DNA from: an uncultured Clostridia bacterium
Lineage (GTDB): Bacteria; Bacillota; Clostridia; Peptostreptococcales; Anaerovoracaceae
Assembly: GCA_938046095.1 (NCBI GenBank)
Contig: CALIXS010000025.1
Location: 62,001 to 126,000, forward strand
Direction of reading: 5' to 3'
DNA: 64,000 nucleotides
Below the pieces are notes generated by a model. The model was given only the letters and a program-made list of their open reading frames with translations. It was not told the origin of the DNA and made no database searches. The translations under genes were made by a program, and so were the position numbers. This document shows, one piece after another, positions 17,341-25,723 of the stretch. Within the stretch, counting starts at the first letter, position 1, and every line of letters starts with the position of its first letter.

Positions 17341-18699
17341 ATGGCAGTGCAAATTACAGCAGGAGTTATTTTTATTGTGATGTTTATTCTCATCGTGAGC
17401 GAGGCGGTAGAACGCCACCGGGCGTCCCTGCTTTGCGGTCTCGTAATGCTCGTTCTCGTACAGGGGATTATGATGAGAGACGTCGACGCGGTGTGGCGCA
17501 TCCTGTCCTTAGACAGTTTTGTCAATCCCGCGTTCTGGTTCATGACAACCGGCGAAAGCGAGGCGGGTGTAGGAATAAATTGGGCTACGATAATATTTAT
17601 ATGCGGTATGATGATAATGGTAGAGGGAATGGGAAAATCCGGTTTCTTCAGATGGCTGTGTCTGAGGCTCTCCAAAGCCGTAGATTACAGACCGGGAAGG
17701 CTTTTTGTCATGTTCATGATTTTGGCTGCGGCGCTGTCGATGTTTATAGACAGCATAACGGTAATCCTTTTCCTTTCGGCAGTTACGGCGGAGCTTGCAT
17801 CGCTGCTCAGACTCGACCCTATTCCGTTTATAACCGGCGAAATTTTCTGCGCCAACCTTGGAGGAACGGCTACGATGTGCGGAGATCCGCCCAACATCAT
17901 AATCGGGACGGCGCTCAATTATACGTTCACGCAGTTCATAACGCATACAGGCTGGATTGCCGGCGCAGTATTTGTTATAATTCTTATGTATTTCTTTTTG
18001 ACGCTTCATAAGAAGCTCAAGATAGATGTCGATGAACAGACCGCCGAGGTCTCATATCCGTCGCCGGAGACTGCCGTCAAGGACAAAAAAGCGTTTGCCG
18101 TGAGCTGTGTGATTTTTTTCGCGGCGGTAGTCATGCTCGCCACTCATGCGAGTACAGGTCTTACGGTTTCTGCGATAGGTGTTATAATCGCTGCAGCGAC
18201 GCTGCTGACATCGCGAAGCGTTGCGGCGTTTGAACTGGTTAAAGCCGTAGACTATAAGACGCTGCTTTTCTTTATCGGTTTGTTTATCGTCGTGGGCGGC
18301 CTTGAGGTGAGCGGAATACTCGACATCATCGCATCTCTTATAGCCTCGGTAGGAGGCGGCAATCTGTATCTTACCGTGGCGATCGTAATATGGATGTCCG
18401 CGCTGTGCAGCGCGTTCATAGACAATATTCCTTTCGCGGCGACGATGGTACCGATAATCAAAAGCCTTGCGGCGACTCACGGCTTCCCGCTCGATACGCT
18501 CGCGTGGACGCTGTCTGTCGGCACCGATATCGGCGGAAATGCTACGCCTATAGGCGCGTCGGCGAACGTCGTGGGGATATCCGTAGCCGCGAAGAACGGA
18601 CATCTTATCACGTGGAGGAAGTTTTGCCGTTATGCCGTTCCGGCAACGCTGATATCGGTAACCGCCTCCATGCTTTTCATATTTGCCGCGTATTGTTAG
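17341..18699 (+). CDS. ArsB/NhaD-type (ion transporter superfamily) permease
   Basis: A polytopic membrane protein of 452 aa with about 11-12 hydrophobic segments. The duplicated motifs SMFIDSITVILFLSAVTAEL and AFIDNIPFAATMVPII, together with TATMCGDPPNIIIGTAL and GTDIGGNATPIGASANVVG, are characteristic of the ArsB/NhaD members of the ion transporter superfamily. These move arsenite or exchange Na+ for H+; there is no arsenic operon nearby, so a Na+/H+ or organic anion role is more likely. ATG at 17341 has AGGAGGC upstream at the right distance. The cytidylate-kinase-like gene follows by 9 bases. Confidence 0.88.
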   Translation: MAVQITAGVIFIVMFILIVSEAVERHRASLLCGLVMLVLVQGIMMRDVDAVWRILSLDSFVNPAFWFMTTGESEAGVGINWATIIFICGMMIMVEGMGKSGFFRWLCLRLSKAVDYRPGRLFVMFMILAAALSMFIDSITVILFLSAVTAELASLLRLDPIPFITGEIFCANLGGTATMCGDPPNIIIGTALNYTFTQFITHTGWIAGAVFVIILMYFFLTLHKKLKIDVDEQTAEVSYPSPETAVKDKKAFAVSCVIFFAAVVMLATHASTGLTVSAIGVIIAAATLLTSRSVAAFELVKAVDYKTLLFFIGLFIVVGGLEVSGILDIIASLIASVGGGNLYLTVAIVIWMSALCSAFIDNIPFAATMVPIIKSLAATHGFPLDTLAWTLSVGTDIGGNATPIGASANVVGISVAAKNGHLITWRKFCRYAVPATLISVTASMLFIFAAYC

Positions 18700-18708
18700 G
18701 AGGGGAAA

Positions 18709-19308
18709 ATGTCGGAAAGCAGCAAACAGCTTATTATAGCGATCAGTCGTGAATTTGGAAGCGGAGGTCACGTGATCGCCGAGGACATTGCAGACCGGTT
18801 CGGCCTTGATTTGTATGATTACAGGATACTCCAGGAGATAGCCGCCGAAAAGGGAATGGATATCGAGGAGCTTAAAAGATTTGATGAAAAACCGTTCAGT
18901 CGTTTAATCCATCGAAATATCAACGGATATACGAATTCCGTGCAGGATAATATTGCTCAGATAGAGTTCGACTTCATGCGCGCTAAAGCCTCGTCGGGCG
19001 AGTCCTTTGTGATAGTCGGACGCTGTTCGGATGAGCTCTTAAGCGATTTTTCGTCAATGATCTCTATTTTTGTCAGGGCGGATGAGGACAGCAAGCTTGA
19101 GAAAATCATGCGCACATGCAACGTCGATATCGAACAGGCTCGTGAGCTTCAAAAAAAGGAGGACAACCACAGGAGGACATATCATAATTATTACTGCAGC
19201 TATAAATGGGGCGATTCAAGGCATTATGATATGTGCATAAACAGCTCCGTTGCGGGCTATAAAGGTACGGCAGATATCATAGAGGAGTTTGTGAGAAAGC
19301 GGCGGTAA
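18709..19308 (+). CDS. Cytidylate kinase-like family protein
   Basis: A P-loop kinase-like protein of 199 aa. The N terminus IAISREFGSGGHVIAEDIA is the glycine-rich loop of the family that is annotated as cytidylate-kinase-like (AAA_26), often found beside membrane transporter genes. GSGG replaces the classical GxxxxGK[ST] so canonical nucleotide kinase activity is uncertain. A conserved IVGRCSDELL and NHRRTYHNYYCSYKWGD segment, typical of this family, is present. It has GGAGG upstream (18700-18704) and follows the permease by 9 bases, suggesting a functional pair; the role is unknown. A hairpin overlaps its stop codon. Confidence 0.85.
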   Translation: MSESSKQLIIAISREFGSGGHVIAEDIADRFGLDLYDYRILQEIAAEKGMDIEELKRFDEKPFSRLIHRNINGYTNSVQDNIAQIEFDFMRAKASSGESFVIVGRCSDELLSDFSSMISIFVRADEDSKLEKIMRTCNVDIEQARELQKKEDNHRRTYHNYYCSYKWGDSRHYDMCINSSVAGYKGTADIIEEFVRKRR

Positions 19309-19325
19309 GAAACCGTCGCTTTCTC
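19293..19325 (+). terminator. Hairpin spanning the end of the cytidylate kinase-like gene
   Basis: GAGAAAGCGGCGGT and ACCGTCGCTTTCTC pair over 14 positions with one mismatch and place the TAA stop codon in the loop. There is no T run, so on its own it is a weak terminator; it precedes a proper one at 19351. Confidence 0.5.
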
Positions 19326-19350
19326 ATTGTGAAAACAGAAGGAGCTGCAC

Positions 19351-19387
19351 GAAAAAGGGACGCTTCCTGCGGAAGCGCCCCTTTTTC
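19351..19387. terminator. Bidirectional terminator
   Basis: GGG-A-CGCTTCC pairs with GGAAGCG-C-CCC around a short loop, flanked by AAAAA on the left and TTTTT on the right, so it can work on both strands: for the upstream plus-strand operon and for tRNA-Glu coming from the right. Confidence 0.85.
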
Positions 19388-19486
19388 GCTCGATTATTCT
19401 GTTTCCGATTTTGCTCCGCTTGCCCGCTGTCACGGAGAACTGATTACACACCGTTTTCACATGTCAGCATCTGATGCGGAGCTTTC

Positions 19487-19561
19487 TGGTATCGCCTAGG
19501 GGAGTCGAACCCCTGATTCAGCCGTGAGAGGGCTACGTCTTGACCACTTGACCAAGGCGAC
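19487..19561 (-). tRNA. tRNA-Glu (anticodon CTC)
   Basis: Folds into a full cloverleaf on the minus strand: acceptor GTCGCCT with AGGCGAT (one G-U at the end), D arm, anticodon stem TAGCC/GGCTG with loop CTCTCAC (anticodon CTC, reads GAG), T arm AGGGG-TTCGACT-CCCCT, and an encoded CCA end at 19487-19489. Length is 75 bases with CCA. Confidence 0.95.
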
Positions 19562-19597
19562 ACATATACAGATTGAGACGGCTTTCAGAAGTTATTA

Positions 19598-19626
19598 TTG
19601 AAATGCCGCGGATATTATTATATACT
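19598..19626 (+). promoter_or_regulatory. Promoter of thrC
   Basis: TTGAAA at 19598-19603, a 17-base spacer and TATACT at 19621-19626, 50 bases ahead of the thrC start. It lies just upstream of, and divergent to, tRNA-Glu. Confidence 0.65.
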
Positions 19627-19675
19627 GAGTAAATCAGATTGTCCAGCACTTTTTTCTTTTTGTTAAGGAGATTCC

Positions 19676-21151
19676 ATGATACAGTACATAAGCACGAGAG
19701 GAAGGTCGGAAGGAAAGACGTCCGCACAGGCGATCATCGGCGGAATAGCGCCTGATTCGGGGTTGTATGTGCCTGCCGTGATCCCGAAGCTGCCGATGTC
19801 GGTTGAGGAGATGAGAGGCCTTGATTACAAACGCATCGCCGGCTCCGTCATAAGGGCTTTTTTTGATGATTATACGGGTGACGAGATAGAATACTGTGTG
19901 GAACGCGCCTACGACGAGAAATTCGATTCTGAGGAGATCGCACCGCTTGTAAGAGCGGGGGATGCGTATTTTCTCGAGCTTTATCACGGCAGGACGTCTG
20001 CGTTCAAGGATATGGCACTTTCCGTGCTTCCGTATCTGCTGACCGCCGCTGTCAGAAAAGAGGGTGAAGAAAAGAAAATATGCATTCTGACAGCAACGTC
20101 GGGAGATACGGGAAAGGCGGCACTCGAGGGCTTTGCCGATGTACCCGGGACGGAGATCATAGTTTTTTTCCCGGAATGGGGCGTGAGCGATACACAGAAA
20201 CGTCAAATGGTAACCCAGGAGGGCAGGAATACGCATGTTTTCGGGATCAACGGTAATTTTGACGATGCTCAGACGGGTGTCAAAAAAATATTCGCGGACG
20301 ACGGTATAAAAAAGGCTCTTGACGTGATAGGATGCAGGCTCTCATCGGCAAATTCGATCAATATCGGAAGACTCGTACCGCAGATCGCGTATTACGTTTA
20401 CGCATATGTAAGGATGACGGAATCGGGTGCAGTCGAGCCGGGACAACCTGTAAATATAGCTGTGCCTACGGGCAATTTCGGCAATTTGCTTGCCGGATAT
20501 TACGCTTCGCTTATGGGTATACCGATTTACAAATTTATATGCGCATCGAATGAGAACAGGGTTTTGACCGATTTTATAAATACGGGCATTTATGATGCGC
20601 GGCGCGACTTTTTTGTTACAAATTCGCCGTCTATGGATATTCTCGTATCGAGTAATCTTGAGAGGCTGCTGTATATTTTGTCCGACGGCGATGCCGGAGA
20701 GGTCTTACGCCTGATGAAAGAGCTCGACAGCGAAGGTCATTATGAGGTTCCGCAAAAGATAAAGCGCGGTCTTGAAAGCTTCCACGGAGGCTATGCGACC
20801 GTCGACGAGACGAACAAAACGATCGGTATGATGTACCGCGAGCACAGCTATCTGATCGACACACATACTGCAGTGGCATACAAAGTATACGAGGATTACA
20901 GGACGGACACGGGGGACATGACACCTGTGATCATCGCTTCGACGGCAAGCCCGTTCAAATTCCCGTCAAGCGTCTCAAATGCGATAGGTCTTCCCGATGA
21001 GGACGACGAATTCGCCTGCGCCGCGGCGTTGTCAAAGGCGAGCGGAGTAAGGATACCCGCGGGACTCAAAGGCTTGGACAGAAAAAAAATACGCCATTGC
21101 GGCGTAATCGACCCTGATAAAATGGCTGCGACCGTCATGGAGGTGCTATGA
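19676..21151 (+). CDS. thrC: Threonine synthase
   Basis: A PLP enzyme that converts O-phosphohomoserine to threonine. It is of the long (class I, E. coli/yeast-like) type, 491 aa: N-terminal YISTRGRSEGKTSAQAIIGGIAPDSGLYVP, PLP lysine K111 in LYHGRTSAFKDMAL, and TATSGDTGKAALEGF and VPTGNFGNLLAGYYA as phosphate-binding and cofactor segments. AAGGAGA precedes the ATG by six bases. The stop codon overlaps the start of mntP in an ATGA quartet. No other threonine biosynthesis gene is nearby. Confidence 0.95.
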   Translation: MIQYISTRGRSEGKTSAQAIIGGIAPDSGLYVPAVIPKLPMSVEEMRGLDYKRIAGSVIRAFFDDYTGDEIEYCVERAYDEKFDSEEIAPLVRAGDAYFLELYHGRTSAFKDMALSVLPYLLTAAVRKEGEEKKICILTATSGDTGKAALEGFADVPGTEIIVFFPEWGVSDTQKRQMVTQEGRNTHVFGINGNFDDAQTGVKKIFADDGIKKALDVIGCRLSSANSINIGRLVPQIAYYVYAYVRMTESGAVEPGQPVNIAVPTGNFGNLLAGYYASLMGIPIYKFICASNENRVLTDFINTGIYDARRDFFVTNSPSMDILVSSNLERLLYILSDGDAGEVLRLMKELDSEGHYEVPQKIKRGLESFHGGYATVDETNKTIGMMYREHSYLIDTHTAVAYKVYEDYRTDTGDMTPVIIASTASPFKFPSSVSNAIGLPDEDDEFACAAALSKASGVRIPAGLKGLDRKKIRHCGVIDPDKMAATVMEVL

Positions 21152-21708
21152 GCTTACCTGAACTGTTTATCCTCGCGGTGGGGCTGTCTATGGACGCGTT
21201 CGCTGTCTCAATATGCAAGGGTTTGTCGGTTCGGGAGATGAGGCTCAGGCATGGACTCATCTGTGGTGTGTATTTCGGCGGATTTCAGGCGCTTATGCCG
21301 CTGACGGGTTATCTGCTGGGATCGAGGTTCGCAAGCTATATCACTGATTATGACCATTGGGTTGCTTTCGTGCTGCTCACGCTGATCGGAGTTTTGATGA
21401 TAAAGGAGTCGCGCGATGAGGTGAAAACCGATGACAGTTTCAGCACGAAAACGATGTCGGTGATGGCTGTGGCTACGAGCATTGACGCTCTGGCCGTAGG
21501 TGTAAGCTTCGCGTTTCTGAATGTGGACATCGTGCCGGCCATTGCATTTATAGGGATAACAACGTTCGCATTTTCCTTCGCGGGTGTCAGGATTGGAAAA
21601 GTGTTCGGCGCGAGATATAAATCGAAGGCCGAGATTGCAGGCGGAGTGATACTCATACTTATAGGAACGAAAATATTGTTGCAGCACCTCGGATTCATCA
21701 AATTCTGA
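21148..21708 (+). CDS. mntP: Manganese efflux pump MntP
   Basis: A small inner-membrane exporter (186 aa) for Mn2+ with six predicted membrane segments arranged as an internal repeat. The family motifs GLSMDAFAVSICKGL (first half) and ATSIDALAVGVSFAFL (second half) are present, each with the membrane-embedded Asp needed for Mn2+ binding, and GGVILILIGTKILLQHLG ends the protein. The ATG overlaps the thrC stop (21148-21151). No Mn-sensing riboswitch (yybP-ykoY) was seen upstream because the gene sits inside the thrC message. Confidence 0.93.
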   Translation: MSLPELFILAVGLSMDAFAVSICKGLSVREMRLRHGLICGVYFGGFQALMPLTGYLLGSRFASYITDYDHWVAFVLLTLIGVLMIKESRDEVKTDDSFSTKTMSVMAVATSIDALAVGVSFAFLNVDIVPAIAFIGITTFAFSFAGVRIGKVFGARYKSKAEIAGGVILILIGTKILLQHLGFIKF

Positions 21709-21712
21709 GACG

Positions 21713-22189
21713 TCAAATTCTGATGATGCGCCATTCGGCTGTGAGCTTCTCAGGGCTCCATGACGCGTTTGCAGGTGAGGTCGACGGGAGACAGACGGCA
21801 TCCATCAGGGTGCTGTTTTTTACATATTTACGGTAAACCTCATAGGATGTACGGCCGTTGCAGAAAATGCGCGATATTCGCGTACCTGCGATGAGCGATG
21901 ATATATCGTTTGCGGTTACGTTTTTTATAGAGCTGTCAGAGCTTCCTGTTATATCGCATGAGGCTATAGAATCCCAGAGAGCGATATGGTTCGCGTGTAA
22001 AAACTCCTTCTTTTGATCGATGCTCCCGGGAACGGGTGAACCGAAAACAGCTGCCGTAACTACCCAGAACCTGTTCCGGGGGTGGCCGTAATAGAACATC
22101 TGCTCGCGCGATGTTACAGACGGGAAGGAGCCTAATATAAGAATTGTAGAGTGCTCATCGTATAGCGGCGGAAACGGATGCTTTATCAT
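21713..22189 (-). CDS. DNA-deoxyinosine glycosylase (UDG family 6-like)
   Basis: A 158-residue member of the uracil-DNA glycosylase superfamily that removes hypoxanthine from DNA. Family features: ILILGSFPSVTSREQMFYYGHPRNRFW near the N terminus, ALWDSIASCDITGSSDSSI in the middle and CLPSTSPANA near the C terminus, corresponding to the active-site and leucine-loop segments. The start at 22189 fits the family N terminus, but no ribosome binding site precedes it and a TATAAT on the minus strand (22196-22201) lies only six bases upstream, so the message may be leaderless. It converges with mntP, whose stop lies 4 bases away. Confidence 0.88.
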   Translation of the reverse strand: MIKHPFPPLYDEHSTILILGSFPSVTSREQMFYYGHPRNRFWVVTAAVFGSPVPGSIDQKKEFLHANHIALWDSIASCDITGSSDSSIKNVTANDISSLIAGTRISRIFCNGRTSYEVYRKYVKNSTLMDAVCLPSTSPANASWSPEKLTAEWRIIRI

Positions 22190-22300
22190 GTTTCTATTAT
22201 ATCACTTATATCACGCACTGAATAAAAAAAACGACGGGAAACGGGACAAAGCTGCCCGCACGCAGATTCCAGTTCTTCCGCCTTATGTGTTTTTCACAAT

Positions 22301-22327
22301 AAAAAAACACCCCGACATGTGTCGGGG
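22301..22327 (-). terminator. Terminator of tRNA-Ser
   Basis: On the minus strand CCCCGACA and TGTCGGGG form an 8-bp stem (22310-22327), followed by TGTTTTTTT. It stands 10 bases downstream of the tRNA-Ser CCA end. Confidence 0.88.
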
Positions 22328-22337
22328 CGCGTTACTA

Positions 22338-22425
22338 TGGCGGAGGACACGGGACTCGAACCCGCGGGGCAGTTACGCCTTACTCGCTTTCCAGGCGAGC
22401 TCCTTAGCCACTCGGTCAATCCTCC
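22338..22425 (-). tRNA. tRNA-Ser (anticodon GGA)
   Basis: Class II tRNA on the minus strand: acceptor GGAGGAT with GTCCTCC, anticodon loop CTGGAAA (anticodon GGA, reads UCC/UCU), a long variable arm, T arm CGGG-TTCGAGT-CCCG and an encoded CCA end (88 bases in all). TTGCAT/TAGTAT-like elements upstream on the minus strand (about 22455-22490) may be its promoter. Confidence 0.95.
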
Positions 22426-22511
22426 GCATCGCTGTTACATGCAGAATGTATCAAAGGCGCTCATATATACTATCATACCGAAGGCATGAATGCAATCAAA
22501 ATGTGCGCATC

Positions 22512-22620
22512 GGCGCAAAATGCACGTGGGCACAACATTTTGCGCCGGCTGTTTGCTGCTACTGTGCCTGTAATATGGTGAACCGTTTGGGGTTCAGCAT
22601 GAAAAATGCGAGTCATTTTT
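22512..22620. other. Three consecutive hairpins upstream of the NhaC gene
   Basis: Within the gene-free stretch 22426-22722: (1) GGCGCAAAATG at 22512-22522 and CATTTTGCGCC at 22536-22546, perfect over 11 bp and extendable to 13; (2) TGAACC at 22579-22584 with GGTTCA at 22591-22596; (3) AAAAATG at 22602-22608 with CATTTTT at 22614-22620. They lie between the divergent promoters of tRNA-Ser and the antiporter gene. I recognise no known riboswitch class. Confidence 0.6.
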
Positions 22621-22641
22621 CTAACGATTTGTAATGATGCG

Positions 22642-22670
22642 TTGACATATAATCTTACTAATGGTAACTT
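22642..22670 (+). promoter_or_regulatory. Candidate promoter of the NhaC gene
   Basis: A perfect TTGACA at 22642-22647 with TAACTT 17 bases later at 22665-22670. The -10 is poor. AGGAGG then follows at 22707-22714 before the ATG. Confidence 0.4.
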
Positions 22671-22722
22671 TTAGCTATGGATTATTTATTTAGTAGTGGG
22701 TTATTTTAGGAGGTTCAAGTAA

Positions 22723-24468
22723 ATGGAGAAAAAGGGAACTCGCACTGCTTACCTGATCGCCTGGATTGTAATCATTGTATTGCTTATAATCCTTAAGGTG
22801 ACCGTCGGCGGGAATCCCAACCCTATCCTCGTAGTTGACGGGGAATTGGTTGAGACGACAACGCCGTTTGCGGGTACGTTCTGGTCGCTTCTTGCACCGA
22901 TCGTAGCTATTGCGCTTGCTCTTATCAGCAAAGAAGTTTATTCATCACTTTTCTTCGGATGTATGGTCGGCGCTTTGCTCGTCGCAAACTACAATCCATG
23001 GGAGACGGTCGTTGCATTCATGACGGGCAATAACGGTCTTGTCAATTCAATTTCAGGAAATGTAGCAATACTTATATTTCTGGTGATACTCGGTATCATG
23101 GTCGATCTTATGAACAAGGCGGGCGGTTCCGAAGCATTCGGCCGTTGGGCGATAAAAACGGTAAAATCGCGCTGCGCCGCTCAGCTTCTCACGATGCTTC
23201 TCGGATGCCTGATCTTTATCGACGACTACTTCAACTGCCTTACAGTAGGTGCGGTTATGCGTCCTGTAACGGAGAGTCATAAGATTTCAAGAGCAAAGCT
23301 CGCTTACGTCATCGACGCGACGGCTGCTCCCGTATGCATGATTGCGCCTGTATCCTCGTGGGCCGCTGCGGTATCCGGCTATGTGCAGTCTGATACGGTA
23401 AACGGCATTGAACTCTTTGTTAAGCAGATACCGTACAACTATTACTGCCTGCTGACGCTGATCATGATCATCGTCATCTCGATAATCAACCTCGATTACG
23501 GACCGATGCTCAAGCATGAGTACAACGCTCAGGTCAAAGATGACCTCTTCACTACGCCGGAAAGGCCTTTTGAGGGCGCCGACGATTATGAAAAGTCGAC
23601 TGCGACAAAATCATCTGTTGCGGACCTCATCCTTCCTGTAGCTGTACTCATCATTACATGTATCATAGGTCTTATCTGGTCGGGCGGCTTCTTCGACCCT
23701 GAGACGGATGTGTATCATGATTTCATCGGTGCATTTTCGGACGCTTCGGCAGGTCCGGGACTTGCAGTCGGATCGATCATCGCTTTGGTGTTTACTTTCA
23801 TATACTTCTGGCTCCGTCGTGCGACGAAATTTGAGAAGAGCTTCGAGTCGGTTCCTAACGGCTTTATTCAGATGATCAGCCCTATTCTTATCCTTTGCTT
23901 TGCATGGACACTGTGCGGTCTTACGCGTTATGACCTCTATTCGGCGCAGTTCGTAATCGAGGCTATGAGCCATGTAGGCAAAAGTTTAATGAGCATACTG
24001 CCTGCGCTCGTATTCATAATCGGCGCGGCCATCGGTTTTGCGACGGGTACATCATGGGGAACAATCGGCATAATGGCGCCTATAGTCGTAAGCGTATTCG
24101 ATTATGAGGCGACACCGACGCTTTGTATAATCGGTCTTGCCGCCGCATGCGCAGGCGGCGTAATGGGCGACCACTGCTCACCGATCTCCGATACGACTAT
24201 CATGGCTTCAGCCGGTGCTCACTGCTACCATCTGAACCACGTAACGACGCAGCTTCCGTATGCACTTACGGTAGCGGCCGTATCGTTTATATCATTCATC
24301 ATAGCCGGTTTCTTGCAGAATGCAGTCATATGCCTTATCATAGCCATAGCGCTTATGATAGGAGTGCTCTTTGTAATCAAAACGGTGATCTCCAAGAAGC
24401 ACGCGGGATTATTTAAAGAGATGGCAGAAGCGGATAAGGCTCTCAGGTCCGGCGGGACTGCCAAGTAG
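22723..24468 (+). CDS. Na+/H+ antiporter NhaC family protein
   Basis: A large membrane protein of 581 aa with about 12-13 hydrophobic segments. The family segments FIDDYFNCLTVGAVMRPVTESHKISRAKLAYVIDATAAPVC (starting near residue 166) and the C-terminal half with GFATGTSWGTIGIMAP and GDHCSPISDTTIMASAGAHC are characteristic of NhaC/YuiF-like transporters, which exchange Na+ for H+ and in several cases move amino acids such as lysine or malate/lactate. The substrate cannot be assigned here. ATG at 22723 has TAGGAGG upstream. It is a single-gene unit with a strong terminator. Confidence 0.88.
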   Translation: MEKKGTRTAYLIAWIVIIVLLIILKVTVGGNPNPILVVDGELVETTTPFAGTFWSLLAPIVAIALALISKEVYSSLFFGCMVGALLVANYNPWETVVAFMTGNNGLVNSISGNVAILIFLVILGIMVDLMNKAGGSEAFGRWAIKTVKSRCAAQLLTMLLGCLIFIDDYFNCLTVGAVMRPVTESHKISRAKLAYVIDATAAPVCMIAPVSSWAAAVSGYVQSDTVNGIELFVKQIPYNYYCLLTLIMIIVISIINLDYGPMLKHEYNAQVKDDLFTTPERPFEGADDYEKSTATKSSVADLILPVAVLIITCIIGLIWSGGFFDPETDVYHDFIGAFSDASAGPGLAVGSIIALVFTFIYFWLRRATKFEKSFESVPNGFIQMISPILILCFAWTLCGLTRYDLYSAQFVIEAMSHVGKSLMSILPALVFIIGAAIGFATGTSWGTIGIMAPIVVSVFDYEATPTLCIIGLAAACAGGVMGDHCSPISDTTIMASAGAHCYHLNHVTTQLPYALTVAAVSFISFIIAGFLQNAVICLIIAIALMIGVLFVIKTVISKKHAGLFKEMAEADKALRSGGTAK

Positions 24469-24502
24469 ATATTCATTCTTATTGCACTAAATAGATACCA
24501 TC

Positions 24503-24541
24503 AAAAATGCTCTCTTCCGTAGATTCGGGAGAGAGCATTTT
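24503..24541. terminator. Bidirectional terminator between nhaC-type gene and the convergent membrane protein gene
   Basis: AAAATGCTCTCT pairs with AGAGAGCATTTT around a short inner stem and loop; A run on one side and T run on the other let it serve both converging genes. Confidence 0.88.
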
Positions 24542-24555
24542 GCGATACGCGCAAA

Positions 24556-24966
24556 TCAGAACATCTTCTTTACGTAAGCGTTATACTTTTTTTCGTCCAT
24601 GACATGATTATACGTATTTTTGAAACGCTGTACCGTAAGGCTGTTGAACTGAAGAACTTTTCGGAACTTGAAACATCCCGCGACGAAAGCGGCTCCGCTG
24701 CAAAGAAAACCCATAGGAGCAAATTTGTAGGAGAGCGCGACGATGACCGCACAGACGATCACGGTGATTACGACTCCCGCAATCTGCTTTTTCGGCTGGA
24801 GCATTTTTTTGTCCGCCTCGGTTATCACGCCCTCGGCGATCATGGCGTCTGCAAGCCTCGACTGTACCGTAAAAGTAGATACTGAACTCAAAAGTATCGG
24901 CGCTCCGGCAAAAAAAGTGAATAAAGCCAACACGGCATATAAAACGAACGCGGTCATTCCTTCCAT
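24556..24966 (-). CDS. Hypothetical membrane protein
   Basis: A 136-residue protein I do not recognise. It has three predicted membrane segments (about 5-28, 61-82 and 84-102), a charged loop with EGVITEADKKMLQPKK between the first and second, and a basic, lysine-rich C-terminal tail facing one side. No signal peptidase site is evident. A strong AGGAGG site precedes the ATG on the minus strand, so it is very likely translated. It converges on the antiporter gene and shares its terminator. It is divergent from the CarD-like gene. Confidence 0.7.
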   Translation of the reverse strand: MEGMTAFVLYAVLALFTFFAGAPILLSSVSTFTVQSRLADAMIAEGVITEADKKMLQPKKQIAGVVITVIVCAVIVALSYKFAPMGFLCSGAAFVAGCFKFRKVLQFNSLTVQRFKNTYNHVMDEKKYNAYVKKMF

Positions 24967-25044
24967 AAAAACAATCCTCCTGATAATAAAATTATAGCAT
25001 AAGCGAATAATAACGTAAAGTCAAGTAAAAAAAGTGATTTGGGC

Positions 25045-25073
25045 TTACAAAATTCTGAAAGAGATGATATAAT
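25045..25073 (+). promoter_or_regulatory. Promoter of the CarD-like gene
   Basis: TTACAA at 25045-25050, a 17-base spacer and a perfect TATAAT at 25068-25073, 46 bases ahead of the start codon. Confidence 0.6.
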
Positions 25074-25119
25074 AATAATATGATGAAAAAAGGGATAGCA
25101 AAGGAGTTGTGTTCACCTC

Positions 25120-25629
25120 ATGTTCAAAGAAAATGAGCTCGTCATGTATGGTGCGACAGGTGTCTGCAAAGTCACAAAAATCGGCAGACCCGATTTTTGT
25201 GTTGAGGATGAAGAGCGTCTTTACTATTTTCTCGAACCGCTTTATCAAAACGGCATCATATATGCGCCGGTAGATAATGATAAGGTTTTTATGAGGCCTA
25301 TAATAACCGCCGAGGAAGCGGCAGGGCTTTTGGATAACATCGATCAGATCGAAGCCGATGAATATCGCGGTCACAGTATGCAGCAGCTTTCACAGCATTA
25401 TCAAAGCATCATCGATACGCATAACTGCGATGCGCTTCTCGGTCTTACAAAGTCAATTTATAAGAAGGCAAAGGATGCCCTCAGAAACAACAAGCGCCTC
25501 GGGCAGATTGACAAGCGTTTCATGAAACGTGCGGAAGAGCTGCTTTTCGGCGAATTTGCCGTAGCACTCGATACGGACAAGGACAGCATCGAAGAGTACA
25601 TTCACGACAAATTCAACCAATACATGTAA
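25120..25629 (+). CDS. CarD/CdnL-like transcriptional regulator
   Basis: A 169-residue protein with the N-terminal RNA polymerase-interacting (RID, Tudor-like) domain of CarD/CdnL/TRCF: ENELVMYGATGVCKVTKI...YYFLEPLYQNGIIYAPVDN, followed by an all-helical C-terminal domain rich in Lys and Arg (DALRNNKRLGQIDKRFMKRAEELL). CarD proteins stabilise the open promoter complex and in Firmicutes act on rRNA or stress genes. The ATG at 25120 is 11 bases after AAAGGAG. It forms its own unit with a hairpin downstream. Confidence 0.85.
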   Translation: MFKENELVMYGATGVCKVTKIGRPDFCVEDEERLYYFLEPLYQNGIIYAPVDNDKVFMRPIITAEEAAGLLDNIDQIEADEYRGHSMQQLSQHYQSIIDTHNCDALLGLTKSIYKKAKDALRNNKRLGQIDKRFMKRAEELLFGEFAVALDTDKDSIEEYIHDKFNQYM

Positions 25630-25688
25630 CAGATAATATAACAGCTGATATGTAATAAAACCCTAAAAAATAACAGGACATGAAACGA

Positions 25689-25714
25689 CGGAGCGCCGAC
25701 TTATCGGCGCTCCG
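25689..25714 (+). terminator. Hairpin after the CarD-like gene
   Basis: CGGAGCGCCGA and TCGGCGCTCCG form a perfect 11-bp stem with a CTTA loop. Only TTACGTT follows, so termination efficiency may be modest. Confidence 0.6.
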
Positions 25715-25723
25715 TTACGTTCA

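Noticed and set aside
22188..22634. Plus-strand open frame of about 148 codons containing RRTRDSNPRG-type residues
   Set aside because: It is the antisense of tRNA-Ser (22338-22425), a well-known false ORF, and has no ribosome binding site.
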